DNA of 64,000 nucleotides from Limnanthes douglasii subsp. nivea. Lineage: Eukaryota > Streptophyta > Magnoliopsida > Brassicales > Limnanthaceae. Position 1 is the first letter of the stretch, and each line of letters opens with the position of its first letter. The translations under genes were made by a program, and so were the position numbers. The notes beneath the pieces were generated by a model. The model worked only from the letters and a program-made list of their open reading frames with translations, did no database searches and was not told the DNA's origin. The stretch is from positions 221,867,046 through 221,931,045 of the forward strand of contig JAUPFV010000002.1 of NCBI GenBank assembly GCA_036936605.1, written 5' to 3'. Of this stretch, positions 1-10,860 are shown in pieces.

Positions 1-2
1 AT

Positions 3-136
3 TCCTTTGAGGAATCCATGGAGGTGGAAAGTGGTGAGGAGGTAGACACGCCTCCTTAAAGGCATTATCTCACTGATGCTAAGGCTAAGGGTATTTTTGA
101 ATGTCCTCCGACAGGACCATCGTCTAAAGCGCTGTA
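3..136 (+). pseudogene. LINE A ORF1, C-terminal remnant
   Basis: One frame runs from base 3 to a TAA at 57-59 and is acidic (many E and D). A second frame from about 62 ends at TAA 134-136 with the peptide HYLTDAKAKGIFECPPTGPS followed by a few residues. Such a proline-rich end directly before ORF2 fits the tail of a plant LINE ORF1. The two frames imply one frameshift near 60. Only the tail is in the window, so the call rests mainly on position. Confidence 0.45.
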
Positions 137-148
137 AGTATTCTGTTA

Positions 149-3100
149 ATGAATATTGCTTCTTGGAATGTTAGAGGATTAAATGACCCTGTTGGACAAA
201 AAGATGTTACAGACTTTATTATTACCAATAGTATATCCCTATTAATTCTAGTTGAAACTAAAGTCCATCTATAAAAAGTTGAGTTTATTCTTAGGAATAT
301 GGCTCATTTTGTGGCACGTCCTTACAAATCACTCTTCCCATCATTTAGGTAGAATTTGGATCATCTGGAATCCTAGTGTCATCACCATAACTAGAGAGTC
401 CCAATCCCTTCAATACATTCACTGTTTAGCTAAGTGTCATAATCTCAATGCTTTTTTTAGATTTACTGCAATTTATGCTTTTAATGATGCTGGGGATAGA
501 CCCCCCCCCCCCCCCTTGGATAAGCGTAGATAAGCTAATTCCTTGTGTTTTTCTTGGGGATTTCAATATCATTCGCCACCCAAATGAACGCATTGGAACC
601 TCCGACAGTTGGTCTTCTGTTATTGATGATTTTAACAATTGCTGCTTTAACAGTGAGCTTAGTGATCTCCGATCTACTAGATTTCACTTCACTTGGATTA
701 ATAAACAGCATGATAATCCGATTCTATCCAAGATTGATAGAGTCTTCGTCAACCCTGTTTGGGATGATATATTCCCAATGTCTTACGCTCATTTTGGTTT
801 TCTTCGATCCTCTGACCATACTACTGTCACACTTAACCTTGGATTCTCTCGTCCTAAGGGTAAAAATCCGTTCAAATTCTTCAATATGTGGCAATCACAC
901 CCGATCTTCAAAGAAATTGTGAATAAGAGTTGGAATAGCCACATTACTTCTTCTAGGATGAGGCTGGTCACAGGAATACTTTTTCGGTTGCAGTCCGAGC
1001 TTGTTGGACTCAATCGTAAAGAGTTTAGTGACATTAGCTCCAGAGTGTTTAATGCTCAAAATAGAATATTCCAAGCTCAATCCAATCTAGTTTATGACCC
1101 ACTCAATCTGTCTTTTATTTCGGCTGCATGCGATGCGTCAAAAGATTTTATCTTTTTTAGTAGAGCCGAAGAATCCTTTCTTAAACAAAGATCTAGAGAA
1201 AACTGGATCAAGATTGGTGACAAAAACACCAAATTTTTCCATAATAGCATCAAGGCTAGTCTTTTTCGTAATAAGATTATCTCAATCAATATTGATTGCG
1301 GAGTCACTGTCTCTACTCCGGATAGTTTTTCAAAGGTATTTGTGAAATACTTTGAAAATTCTCTAGGGACCAGGCATCCAGCTGGCTACCCTGGCCTGGA
1401 CATCGTCTCATCTCTTCTAACCTCCAAAGTTACCAATATGGATAAAGATTCTATGATTCGTGAGATTACATGCGATGAAATGAAATCCGCTCTATTCAGT
1501 ATTAACAGTAACAAAGCCTCGGGTCCTGATGGCTTCAATTCTTACTTCTTCAAATCTAATTGGAGAATTGTTGGCCATGACATATGTAACAGTGTCATTG
1601 ATTTCTTTCATTATGATTCTTTGGAGGTCTCTTGAAGCTCCACTTCAATTTCTCTCATCCTTAAAAAGGATACTCCCTCTAAGCCATCCGATTTTAGACC
1701 CATAATGCTCTGTAATGTTAGTTACAAGATCATCTCCAAGATCTTAGTCAATAGAATTAAAGATTCTTTTCCTTATCTCATTGATAACTCTCAATCGGCT
1801 TTCGTAAAAGGAAGGAATATTTCGGATAATATCCTTTTATCTCAAGAGTTGTTAAAAGGGTATCACTTCAACAATAGGGACAAAAAGGTTGCGCTCAAAA
1901 TCGATCTTATGAAAGCCTTTGACAATGTCAGATGACATCAAATCCTTGACATTCTTGTAGCGATGCAATTCCCTGATAAATTATCACTTGGATCATCAAT
2001 TGTATTTCTTCTCCTTCGTACTCCATCAATATTAACGGAGATCCTCATGGAAACTTCAAAGAATGGAAAGGCCTAAGGCAAGAAGATCTGCTCTCCCATT
2101 TCCACTTTGTTCTTGTCATGCAGGTTCTTTCCAGTATTCTTACAAAGAAAAGTAAAGATTCAAAATTTTGGTTTCACTCGAAATGTCAAAAGCTCAAAAT
2201 CATTAACCTTTGCTTTGCCGATGATTTAATGATTTTTTGTCATGGAGATGTAAATTCCATACTTCTTATCAAAGAAGCTCTACGTGAATTCTATACTCTC
2301 TCTGGACTTAAAGTCAACTCTTCTAAAAGCCATATCTTCTTTTCCGGTATTGACGAGTCTCTTTGTTTGGACCTTAGCAATATCATGGGATACCAAGAAG
2401 GATCTCTCCCAGTTAAATATTTGGGTGTGCCCCTCCTTACTAGCCGTCTCACCCACTCTGACTGTCGTCCTCTTCTCCACAAAATTACTTCCCGAATTGA
2501 ATCTTGGACCACAAAGCACCTTTCTTATGGTGAGAGATTACAGCTTAATAAGTCTATATTATTCGCTGGTCATGTCTACTGGTCATCCATATTTATCCTT
2601 CCCTCAAGGATTATTAAAAAATTGACTCAGTATCTCCGTCATTTTCTTTGGTCCGGCTCAGCTATGAAAATTCATGGGGCCAAAGTAGCTTGGACCACGG
2701 TCACGTTGCCATTTTAAAGGGCAGCCTTGGAATTCTCGACTTAAAAATATGGAATCAGGCGGCTGTCCTAAAAATCTTTGGTCGATCATCCGTAATAACT
2801 CTCACTCCATTTAGAGTGAATGGATTAAGATGGAAAAAATTAAAAATAATAATTTTTGGAACCTCAAGATGGGATCCTTGCCCTCTTGGATCTAGAGGAA
2901 AATTATTCGTCTCCGTCCTTTGGCTTGTCAAATGTGCAGGGTGGCAATTGGAAATGGCTCGAGTACCTCCTTCTGGTATGATCGATGGTGCATCCCCTCA
3001 TCGCGTGTCTCCCATTATGGCAAAAGTATCATCAAGGACTCCAGACTTAGGAAAAACCTCAAAGTCTCGGATATCATCCTTAATGGGAGCTGGAATTGGC

Positions 3101-3752
3101 CATCCAATATTAGATCGGCGAATGCTTGCAATCACGCCAATCTGTTGGAAATCCAAACTCTCATATTCTCTCTCCCCTTAACGAATATCCTCTCCAACGA
3201 TATTCCCTTCTGGAAGGCGAAAGAAGGATGCATTTCCTTCTACATCAAGGACACATGCCACGTTATTCGATCGCCCAACCCTAATGTAGGGTGGGGCGGG
3301 TTAGTCTGGAATAAATCCAATATTCCTCGCCACTCCTTCATTTTATGGCTCGCTATTAAGGGCAAGTTTATCACCAAAGATAAGTTACTCAGCTGGGATT
3401 ATAACATCCCATCTAAATGTGCTCTTTGTAACTCTAATAGTGAGACTATCCCTCATCTCCTTTTTAATGTAGCTTCACTCAGAGTATTTGGATCCATGCT
3501 AGTACTAAACTAGGTTTCCCCTTTACCGCCTCATGTTGGCAGTCTTGGGTTTGTGAAGCGTCAAATTGGTCTCAATCTCAAAACCATTCTATTTGGAAAT
3601 CTTACTTCGCCGCAGTAATTTACCACGTTTGGAAGGAGATGAACCAAAGAACCTTTGGATCCCCTCCTGCCATTGCCTTTATGGTGTCTCACCGAATTTT
3701 CTCAGATCTTCAGTTTAAATTCCAAGGCACCAAGACTAGATGGTCATTCTAA
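149..3752 (+). pseudogene. LINE A ORF2: endonuclease-reverse transcriptase pseudogene
   Basis: ORF2 makes the nuclease that nicks the target DNA and the reverse transcriptase that primes on it. It starts at ATG 149 (MNIASWNVRG, the usual endonuclease N-terminus). GDFN is at 556-567 and SDHTT near 815 replaces the usual SDHAP. RT motif A reads IDLMKAFDN near 1905. Motif B is altered to RQEDLLS near 2078 (family form QGDPLS). Motif C is a normal FADD at 2214-2225. A zinc-finger piece CALCNSNSETIPH lies near 3418, and the frame ends at TAA 3750-3752. Lesions include a stop near 270, a frameshift at the C-run near 500, stops at 1633-1635 and 1933-1935, and further frame changes at about 2650-2920 and 3480-3520. 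It cannot be functional. Confidence 0.85.
500..515 (+). repeat. Poly(C) run inside LINE A endonuclease
   Basis: About 14 C residues in a row follow GGGGATAGA. The upstream endonuclease frame and the downstream frame are offset across this run, so it marks a frameshift. It may be slippage in the genome or a sequencing or assembly length error. Confidence 0.85.
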
Positions 3753-4136
3753 AATTATTATTCATTACTCCACTTTATATGCAGGTATTTATATGTTTAG
3801 AGCAGCTCGTGATCCGACACTTGATTGATGGCTAGGACGATTGCGGATGCTGTGACTGATGATTACCCGATTGAGCAGTACTTTAGTCTACTTGTATTGG
3901 ACGTTTCTTTTCTCATTTCTAGGATTGGATCGTTTTTCTGTTATTCTCATTTCGCACAAGACCTTTCTTAGTCAATGTTGATGTAATCTTTGGGTATGCT
4001 CCAGATCCTTGTATGAACCTCTTTTCAATTTATTTAATGCTTTTTAATACAAAAAATGAAGATATTTTCATATATTTTCGTAACCCTAATTTTTTTTTCT
4101 ATTATTGCAACAAAAAATATATTAGTTGATTTTAAA

Positions 4137-4790
4137 AAAAAACAAATCCTAAGATGTTGGCTCATATTTAGATGCGTTTTTCAAAAGTACCAAAATCTGA
4201 GATGATGGCTCGGAATTAGATACGTTTCTTTTAAATATCTAATTTCGAGATGTTAGCTAGGAATTAGGTGTTTTAGAATTTAACCTACAAAATCAGGATT
4301 TTTAAAATGAGTTTTATGAAAATAAATTTTCAAATTCTGAGCCAACATCTCGATATTAGTTGTTAAATAAACTAATTCTAAGATGTTGACTCAAAATTAG
4401 ATGCGTTTTTCAAAAGTACCTAATTCTGAGATGTTGGCTTAAAAATAAGATACGTTTAAAAAAATAGCTTTTCGAGATGTTGGCTAGAAATTCTGAGCCA
4501 ACATCTCGAGATGTAGGAAAAAATGAGTTACATGAGAAACACATCTAATTCTGAGCCAATATCTCGGAATTAGTTGTTTTAAAAAAACTAATTCTGAGAT
4601 GTTGGCTCAGAATTAGATGTGTTTTTCAAAAGTACCTAATTCTGAGATGATGGATCGGAATTAGATACATTTTTTTAAAATACCTAATTTCGAGATGCTG
4701 GCTGGGAATTAGGTGTTTCGGAATTTAACCTGCAAAATCAGGATTTTTAAAATGAGTTTTTTTTAAATGAATTTTCATGTTAGATGAATA
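4137..4790. repeat. Three tandem, hairpin-rich repeat units of unknown family
   Basis: Three degenerate units start near 4153, 4382 and 4598 (steps of 229 and 216 bp). Each opens with GATGTTGRCTC, then AATTAGATGYG and TTTTTCAAAAGTACC. Units 1 and 3 also share the later stretch ending in CAAAATCAGGATTTTTAAAA. Inside each unit the core GAGATGTTGGCTCAGAATT recurs in both orientations. At about 4589-4613 it forms AATTCTGAG, a 7-base loop and CTCAGAATT, a perfect 9-bp hairpin. There is no coding potential. I do not recognise the family. Confidence 0.75.
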
Positions 4791-5416
4791 TAAAACTAAA
4801 ATACAAGATTAAATTACTTTGTTGGTTGATTGGGTGATGTTCTCTGGTGTTGAATCTTTGGTGTGGGTGTCTTCTTTTTCCATGAGTAATCTTTAACAAA
4901 AAATTGAGTTTTTTGTTTTTAGGGTTTAATTTTAGAATTAAATCATATATGTTGGCTGTAATTTATCTTAATGATCTGTTTGTTGGAATAAGGGTTTGAT
5001 AGTGGATAGTGGCATCAAATTATAGATTATAAACTAAATAAATGACAACAGGTAAAAATAAGTGTTGAGTGTTTTTTTTTTAAAATTTGATATGGAGGAA
5101 ATAATAGATCTTATGAGTCCATAGTCTCATTCAATATGGTTGAAGTAAAAAATGACGCGTGGTTTGATTTTGGTTTTCCCTTGTTTTTCAAATGTCTTGT
5201 ATGCTTGATTCCTTAATCAATTGAAGATCTGTGTGAGTTTAAGAAGCTTGATGTTCTTTGTCTTTAATAACTAGCTGACGTGATGTTATTTTTGTTCCAT
5301 GTTGGCTTTATTTATGTTAGAGTTTCGAGTGATTTTTCTTTATGAACTCGATTTATCTGAGTGAGTATAGTCATGCGAGAAATTTACTTGATGGTTTCTT
5401 GGTTGTTGTTTGAACT
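4791..5416. other. Non-coding stretch, no recognised feature
   Basis: AT-rich sequence with T-runs at 5072-5083 and elsewhere and no long ORF. The 3' UTR of minus-strand LINE B may extend into it, because the distance from its RNase H to the T-run at 5417 is shorter than in the sister LINEs. Confidence 0.4.
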
Positions 5417-5559
5417 CTTTTTTTTTGTAAAACAAAGTCAACACTAGATTGTGACTTTATGGTTATGTGTAGTGAAAATCCTCTACTCATCCAATCTAAG
5501 ATAGTATATATCTAGGCTTTCAGGGGAAAAAATTCCCTAAGATTAGAATGTGTTGTGGT

Positions 5560-8500
5560 TTTTGTATAATCGAGTCTCTTAGTTTGTTTAAGTGATTCTT
5601 TTGCAAACCAATCAACAACTTGGTTTTTTTCTCTAAAAATATGATTGACAGACATTCATACCTTGAGTAGTTTTATGCAATTGTCTAATAGATAGGACAT
5701 GAAAATGGAATTTTTTAGTTGCTAGCATTTCGAGTAGAGTCATAGAGTCTATTTCAATATTTAGGTTGACGATGTTTTGTGCATTACAAATTGTTAGATC
5801 ATCACCTAATGCTCTATAATTTAGGATTGGTTACCGCATAGTGTACTAAAAGCTTGTATAATGCCACCTCTATAGTTTCGCAGAATTCCACCCCCACTAG
5901 CTTCTCCTGAAGTTAGACTGGATCTATTAATGTTAAGTTTTGATTTAGTGCCTCTTGGAGGATGCCATTTGACTAATGAACACTTATTATTTTTTTATTG
6001 TGTTTAAGTAACATTATAAGTCATTTGTAATGTTTAAGTCTCATTTCCAATTAGATGACTTGAACAATTTAGCTTTGTCCAACTTAAATACGAGGTGTAT
6101 GATTTGATTAAACACAGATTTGGGAGTGATACACAATTTTTAGTGTTTGGCTTGGTTTCTTGCTTTCCATACTGACCAATAAATTATAGGGGGTAGGATG
6201 ACTCTAATGTGAAGTTCTTTGTTAGTAGACCAAAACCAGAATCTAATTATATAAACTAGGATCATATGTTTTGATATATGAATTTTAAACAAGCCATAAA
6301 AATATTTCCAAACAGGCCATTCAATTTTACATTCTACAAATAAATATTTTGATGATTTACTATCATTATAGAATTGGTATTTAGAGGCTAGTGAACACTT
6401 TTTAGGTGAGTTGTTGTTCCAAAGTCTTTGCCAAAAGAGGTTGTTATATCATCTTTTCTCTGATTTCAAGTCAGGTTTTCTTAGTGTTTAATTCACCATT
6501 GTTGGATAGAGTCCATAGAATTTTATAATGTAAAGTTGGTTGCACTTTGATTTTAGAGATCTTGTTGATGTCTGAAGATAAAACAGCATATCTAAGTTTT
6601 TCAATATCCCATTTCCCTTAGGTCGAGTATTTGATAATAGTTTCCTCAAAGATTAGTAATGATTAGGATAAGGGCATGAAAGGTTTATAATCGCTTCATC
6701 TTTCTTCTTATTTTCTAATAAGTAATTTTTTTTGTCTCTCGAATTCATATGATTCTTTTCCAAGTTTTGGAGTTATTGATAGTTGGGTTGACTAGTATTA
6801 ATTGGACAATGGTACCAGAGTTTGCAAGAGTAGACATTTTGAAGTTCCTATATATTTTTAATATTGAGTCCTCCTTCATTCTACAGTTTGAAAAAAGGAG
6901 CTCCATTTAGACCAGTTGCAAGTAGTCTTATCCTCTGTAGAGCCCCAAAAGAATCTATTACATAGATTTTTTAATTCTAAGGATAACTGACTTTGGGAGA
7001 AGATAACTTTGAATATGGTAAGTTAGAATGGTCATTAATACATATTTTATTAAGGTAGGTCTTCCTCCATACGATAGAAGCTTACTATCCGATTGTTGAA
7101 TTATGGATCTTATTTTTTACACTAGATATTCATAACTTAGGATCTTGTTATAAGAATGAATTTTGATCCCAAGATATTTGAAAGGTATCTTTCTTTATCG
7201 AAATCTATTAAGTCTAGTAATGATATTGATTCTGGTTTTTGTCATTTTAATATGAGTGATAAGAATTATTTTCTCCTTGTTGATCTTTAGGAGTGCTTTC
7301 ATATTGTTTTAGAAGGTGGCATATTTTTCTTGGGTTGGAAGAATAACCATTTGTAAAGATGAGGAAGGCATCAGCAAAGGCAAGACAAAGTATAGTCATT
7401 CTACTTCATTCTTTATAACGGAGTCTAAGGTCTTGTTCATATAGCTATTTAATTTCTCTAATGAGATATCCATGGAGTTCACCATTTACCAAGATTGAGA
7501 AACCTAGCTTAGCCTATACATTATTTAATCCAGGGTATCCATCGTTGATTAAAGCCAAAGGCCTCTAAAATCTGGTAGATAAATTGGAATGAAAGTCTTT
7601 CGAAGGCTTTAGACGTATCAATTTTGATCATAACATTGCTACCTTTAGTTTTTTTGTTAATGTTATGGGAAAGTTCTTAAGTAAGTAGTATGTTTTCGTA
7701 AGTAGATCTTCTTACAACAAAGCCACCCTGTTGTTGTGATATAAGTTTGGGTGGAAAAGTGGCTAACCTGTTATTTAATAACTTTAATAGGATCATTGAA
7801 GACAATGTAAAGACTAATTGGTCCAAAATCTTCCTATGTTTTGGGCGAGTTAACTTTTGGAATTAAGCTAATAGTTGTGGAAAAGATTCCTTGTGGAACA
7901 AGATGATCTTGAAGGAAAATATTAAGGAAGCATAAAGATCTTTGCATATTATTGACAATCAAAGAAGATATAATTGAGTGTTGAATCCATAAACACCAAC
8001 AACACTACCGGGGCTCGGGTTTTTCACCATTGTGAATATCTCTATTTCTCAAGGTATAGCTAGTAACATATCATTATCTTGGTCACAGATAATTTTAGAA
8101 TTATATTTTGTAGATTTTTTATTCCCCTCGATTGGTGCTCAATGTTTATGAGAAAATAAAAATGGCTTTTTGTTAATTTCGCAAGATCAATTGGTTCAGT
8201 AATCCATTTGTAATCTTCTAGTCTTACTTGAACTGTATTTATTTTTCTTCTTTTCTTAACATAGTTATGGAAGCATTTTCAATTTTTATCTCTATTTTTT
8301 ATCCAGATTATTCTACTTTTTGTTCCCAATAAGGTTCTTCGCTAGCTAGGAGTTGTTGGTGATTAGATTTAGATTTAAAATATAGGATTTTATCTTCCAC
8401 ACTTTAACAGACTTCAAAATAGTTTCCAAGATATTGAACTTCTTCTTCAGATTGAACTATTATATCAAAAATATTACCAAAGATGTTCCCATTCCAGTCT

Positions 8501-9056
8501 TTAAGTATTAACTTTAGTCTCTTTAGTTTGTTCCAAAAAAATAATGAGGAAAGTCATGCATTTCTTCTTTCCAGTTTGGTTCCACAACATTTAGGATATT
8601 TGGTTGATGATACCACATGTTCATGAATTTAGAGAAACATTTGGGTTTGAGATTATCAATTAAAAGATAGATGCATATTGGTGAATGGTCTGATAAAGTC
8701 CTTGATATATGTTTACCTTTAGTTGCTTTAAATTAATTAAGCCAAGCTGAGTTATATAAGACTTTGTCTAGTCTCTCTTATTTGTGGTTGTTTAACCATG
8801 TGTATTTAGAGCCAGTGAATCTCCCATTCTCTAAACAACAATCATGGATAGCATCATTAAAACCATAAATGCTTCTTAAGGATAGAGTAGAGCATGCTAG
8901 TTGTTCATTATAGTTTAAAATAAAACTAAAGTCTCCCATTACTATCCAAGTCGTAGAGTAATCTGTTACTTCTCTTAAACCATTATATAAGTTAAAGTTC
9001 CTTAGTGTTTTTTGTGTAGAAAACTGTGACTGAGAATTCATTATCCAAAGATACAT
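5560..9056 (-). pseudogene. LINE B ORF2 pseudogene
   Basis: The frame 9056-8778 (minus) carries the endonuclease motifs MGDFSFILNYNEQLA and GSKYTWLNN. RT motif A reads KIDTSKAFERLS near 7600. Motif C reads FADA at 7367-7378, so the second catalytic aspartate of the usual FADD is lost. RNase H pieces follow: GEASGGGILRN near 5900 and FREKNQVVDWFAKE near 5610. Many stops and frame changes separate these blocks. The reading frame is broken throughout, and the altered motif C would inactivate the enzyme even without the stops. Confidence 0.75.
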
Positions 9057-9839
9057 GACATACTTTCAAGTGTATGAATTGGCCACGGTTTGTAGTTATT
9101 GTAATCTAGAAATCATCTTTCCAGAGCATCCAAATTTTGTTGTTTTTGTTGGAAAAACTAGATTGTAAACCAAGTTTTTTTGATATTTTTTTATAATTTT
9201 TCATGTGGAACCATATGTTCTTGGATTGTTATGAAACCTGCTGATTCGACTCTTTTTAAGGATATGAGTCTTTATGATTGTAGCTTTATTTCTCAATCCC
9301 CTTACAAGTTAAAGATTGTGATAGTCATTTCATTTGAAGTATTGAAGGGATTGGATGGACCTTTGTTGATCACTATTTTGTTAAGGTTTATTTCATTTTT
9401 GTGTATATCATTGTGTTTTTTTACTATTACCTCTTGGAACTCTATAAAATGTTCAATATTATCTGGTATTGGAGAATTAGGTAAGCTGCCTACTGAAGTT
9501 GGTTTAGAAGAATATGCGAATGGAGCAGAGTTTTCAAACCTATCAAATAGATTTGTTAAGACTTCTGTTATACGGAGATGAGGGCCTCTCTAATATCATT
9601 TTCTAGAATCAGCATCACTTGTGTGCATCATGTTTGACTTTAGTGAAGGTTGCAATACTAGACTAGCTTGTATTGGGTGATATCTTGTTAGTTTTTGAGA
9701 GAAATTAGATTTTGATTCTATAATGATGATGAACTTGATTTTTAGAACCCATATTTCAGTTGGTAGAGGATATTTAGTTGTGTTGATTGGGTTAGATTCT
9801 TATATATTTGTTTTGATATCATTTGTCATGATTTTTTTG

Positions 9840-10841
9840 TTTCGAGAAGATTTCTTACAATCAAAATTATTGCGTCCGATATGCTTACATTATTTGCAGT
9901 AGTGAGGCATGTCACCATAGGTAACCTATTGTTTGAATCCGTCTTCTTGTAGGGGTTTTGATTGATCACCAAAGCTAATCCAGACTTTATGGACTATTTC
10001 CTTCGATAAGTCTTGTTCAATCCAACCTTTAAAATTGTTGAATCTAACCATATTTTTAGATAAAACCCATAATTTAAGAGGCTCACCAATAGCTTGATCA
10101 ATAGAGTGAATATAAGCTTCATTATACATGTATGTAAGAAGGTGTGGGAAGATTTTATTCTTGTAGTGAAGAATGGATTCAACTTGAGTAATCTTATTGA
10201 GTGTTAATACAGTGTTCATATAGATATTTTCCATAACTTAGAGTAGTCATATAGGGTATCAAACTCTATCAGTACATGCCTAGGGTCCGAGATGAAAACT
10301 GTTAACTTCTCCAACAAAGCTAAAATTATTCAAACAGTTTTGAATATTATCCAGCTGTGCGAAACGTTTCCAATGAGGATGTGTTTGGTTTTGGAAATGA
10401 GTTTTTCTTTATCTTGTATATTGAATCTAATGTCAACGTGATTTTGTTTATGATGGATAATGGATTTTGATGATGAATTTTCTAGAGTTTTAGGTTTGAG
10501 CCTATTTGCATAAGATCTGTTATTTTGAGATAATGTTTGTGCTTGTTGTAGGTTGGATCAAAGATTGTTATTTGTTTTTTATGGATATGATGGTGTTGAT
10601 CTTAGGTAAGATTCAGAGAATATGGTGTTGATGATGGTGATATTAGCTTGATTAGATCTGAACAGAGCTGGAAACATAATATCGTCCAAGTTATTAAAAC
10701 TTGCTGCTGAAGTCTTGCATGAATCAGGTTTGATGGTGGGTTGGGTGAGGTTGATATGGGTTGTACATAAATGAGGTATGTTAAGGATGCTACCACATCA
10801 ATGTCGATGGTGGCACGATGGAACGAAAAACGGAACAACAA
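9840..10841 (-). pseudogene. LINE B ORF1 pseudogene (DUF4283 and CCHC knuckle)
   Basis: ORF1 of plant L1 elements is an RNA-binding, gag-like protein. The open stretch 10234-9926 (minus) contains LLTYMYNEAYIHSIDQAIG and LKLWVLSKNMVRFNNFKGWI, which line up with the DUF4283 part of intact ORF1 at 29339-30619 (LPEFMYNSS.., KWNACFALIEID). Just downstream, 9910-9850 reads PHYCK, CKHIGRNNFDC and KK, a Cys-Cys-His-Cys knuckle. The upstream part to 10841 is open but not clearly alignable. Frames are broken. Confidence 0.65.
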
Positions 10842-10860
10842 TTTATGGTGATAGATGATT

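Larger units (their letters stand above)
1..4058 (+). mobile_element. LINE A: L1-clade non-LTR retrotransposon, decayed, cut at the window start
   Basis: The order is ORF1 tail, AP-endonuclease, reverse transcriptase, zf-RVT zinc finger and then a 3' UTR. The element fades out in an A-rich tail near 4047-4058. Unlike most other LINEs here it has no RNase H domain after the zinc finger, so it belongs to a different subfamily. The left end lies outside the window. I saw no clear target-site duplication. Confidence 0.85.
5417..10860 (-). mobile_element. LINE B: near full-length, decayed L1-clade LINE with RNase H
   Basis: Read on the minus strand the order is ORF1 (about 10.6-9.85 kb), endonuclease (9.06-8.78 kb), reverse transcriptase (8.1-7.2 kb) and RNase H (5.95-5.6 kb). 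The T-run at 5417-5424 is taken as the poly(A) tail. A second T-run near 5072 is the alternative end. No convincing duplication of target DNA was found, so both ends are approximate. Confidence 0.75.

Noticed and set aside
4137..4790. CRISPR-like array
   Set aside because: The units are long, degenerate and palindromic, without regular short repeats and unique spacers, and the genome is plant.
9180..9581. 133-codon plus-strand ORF
   Set aside because: It lies antisense within LINE B between ORF1 and the endonuclease and has no motif of its own.
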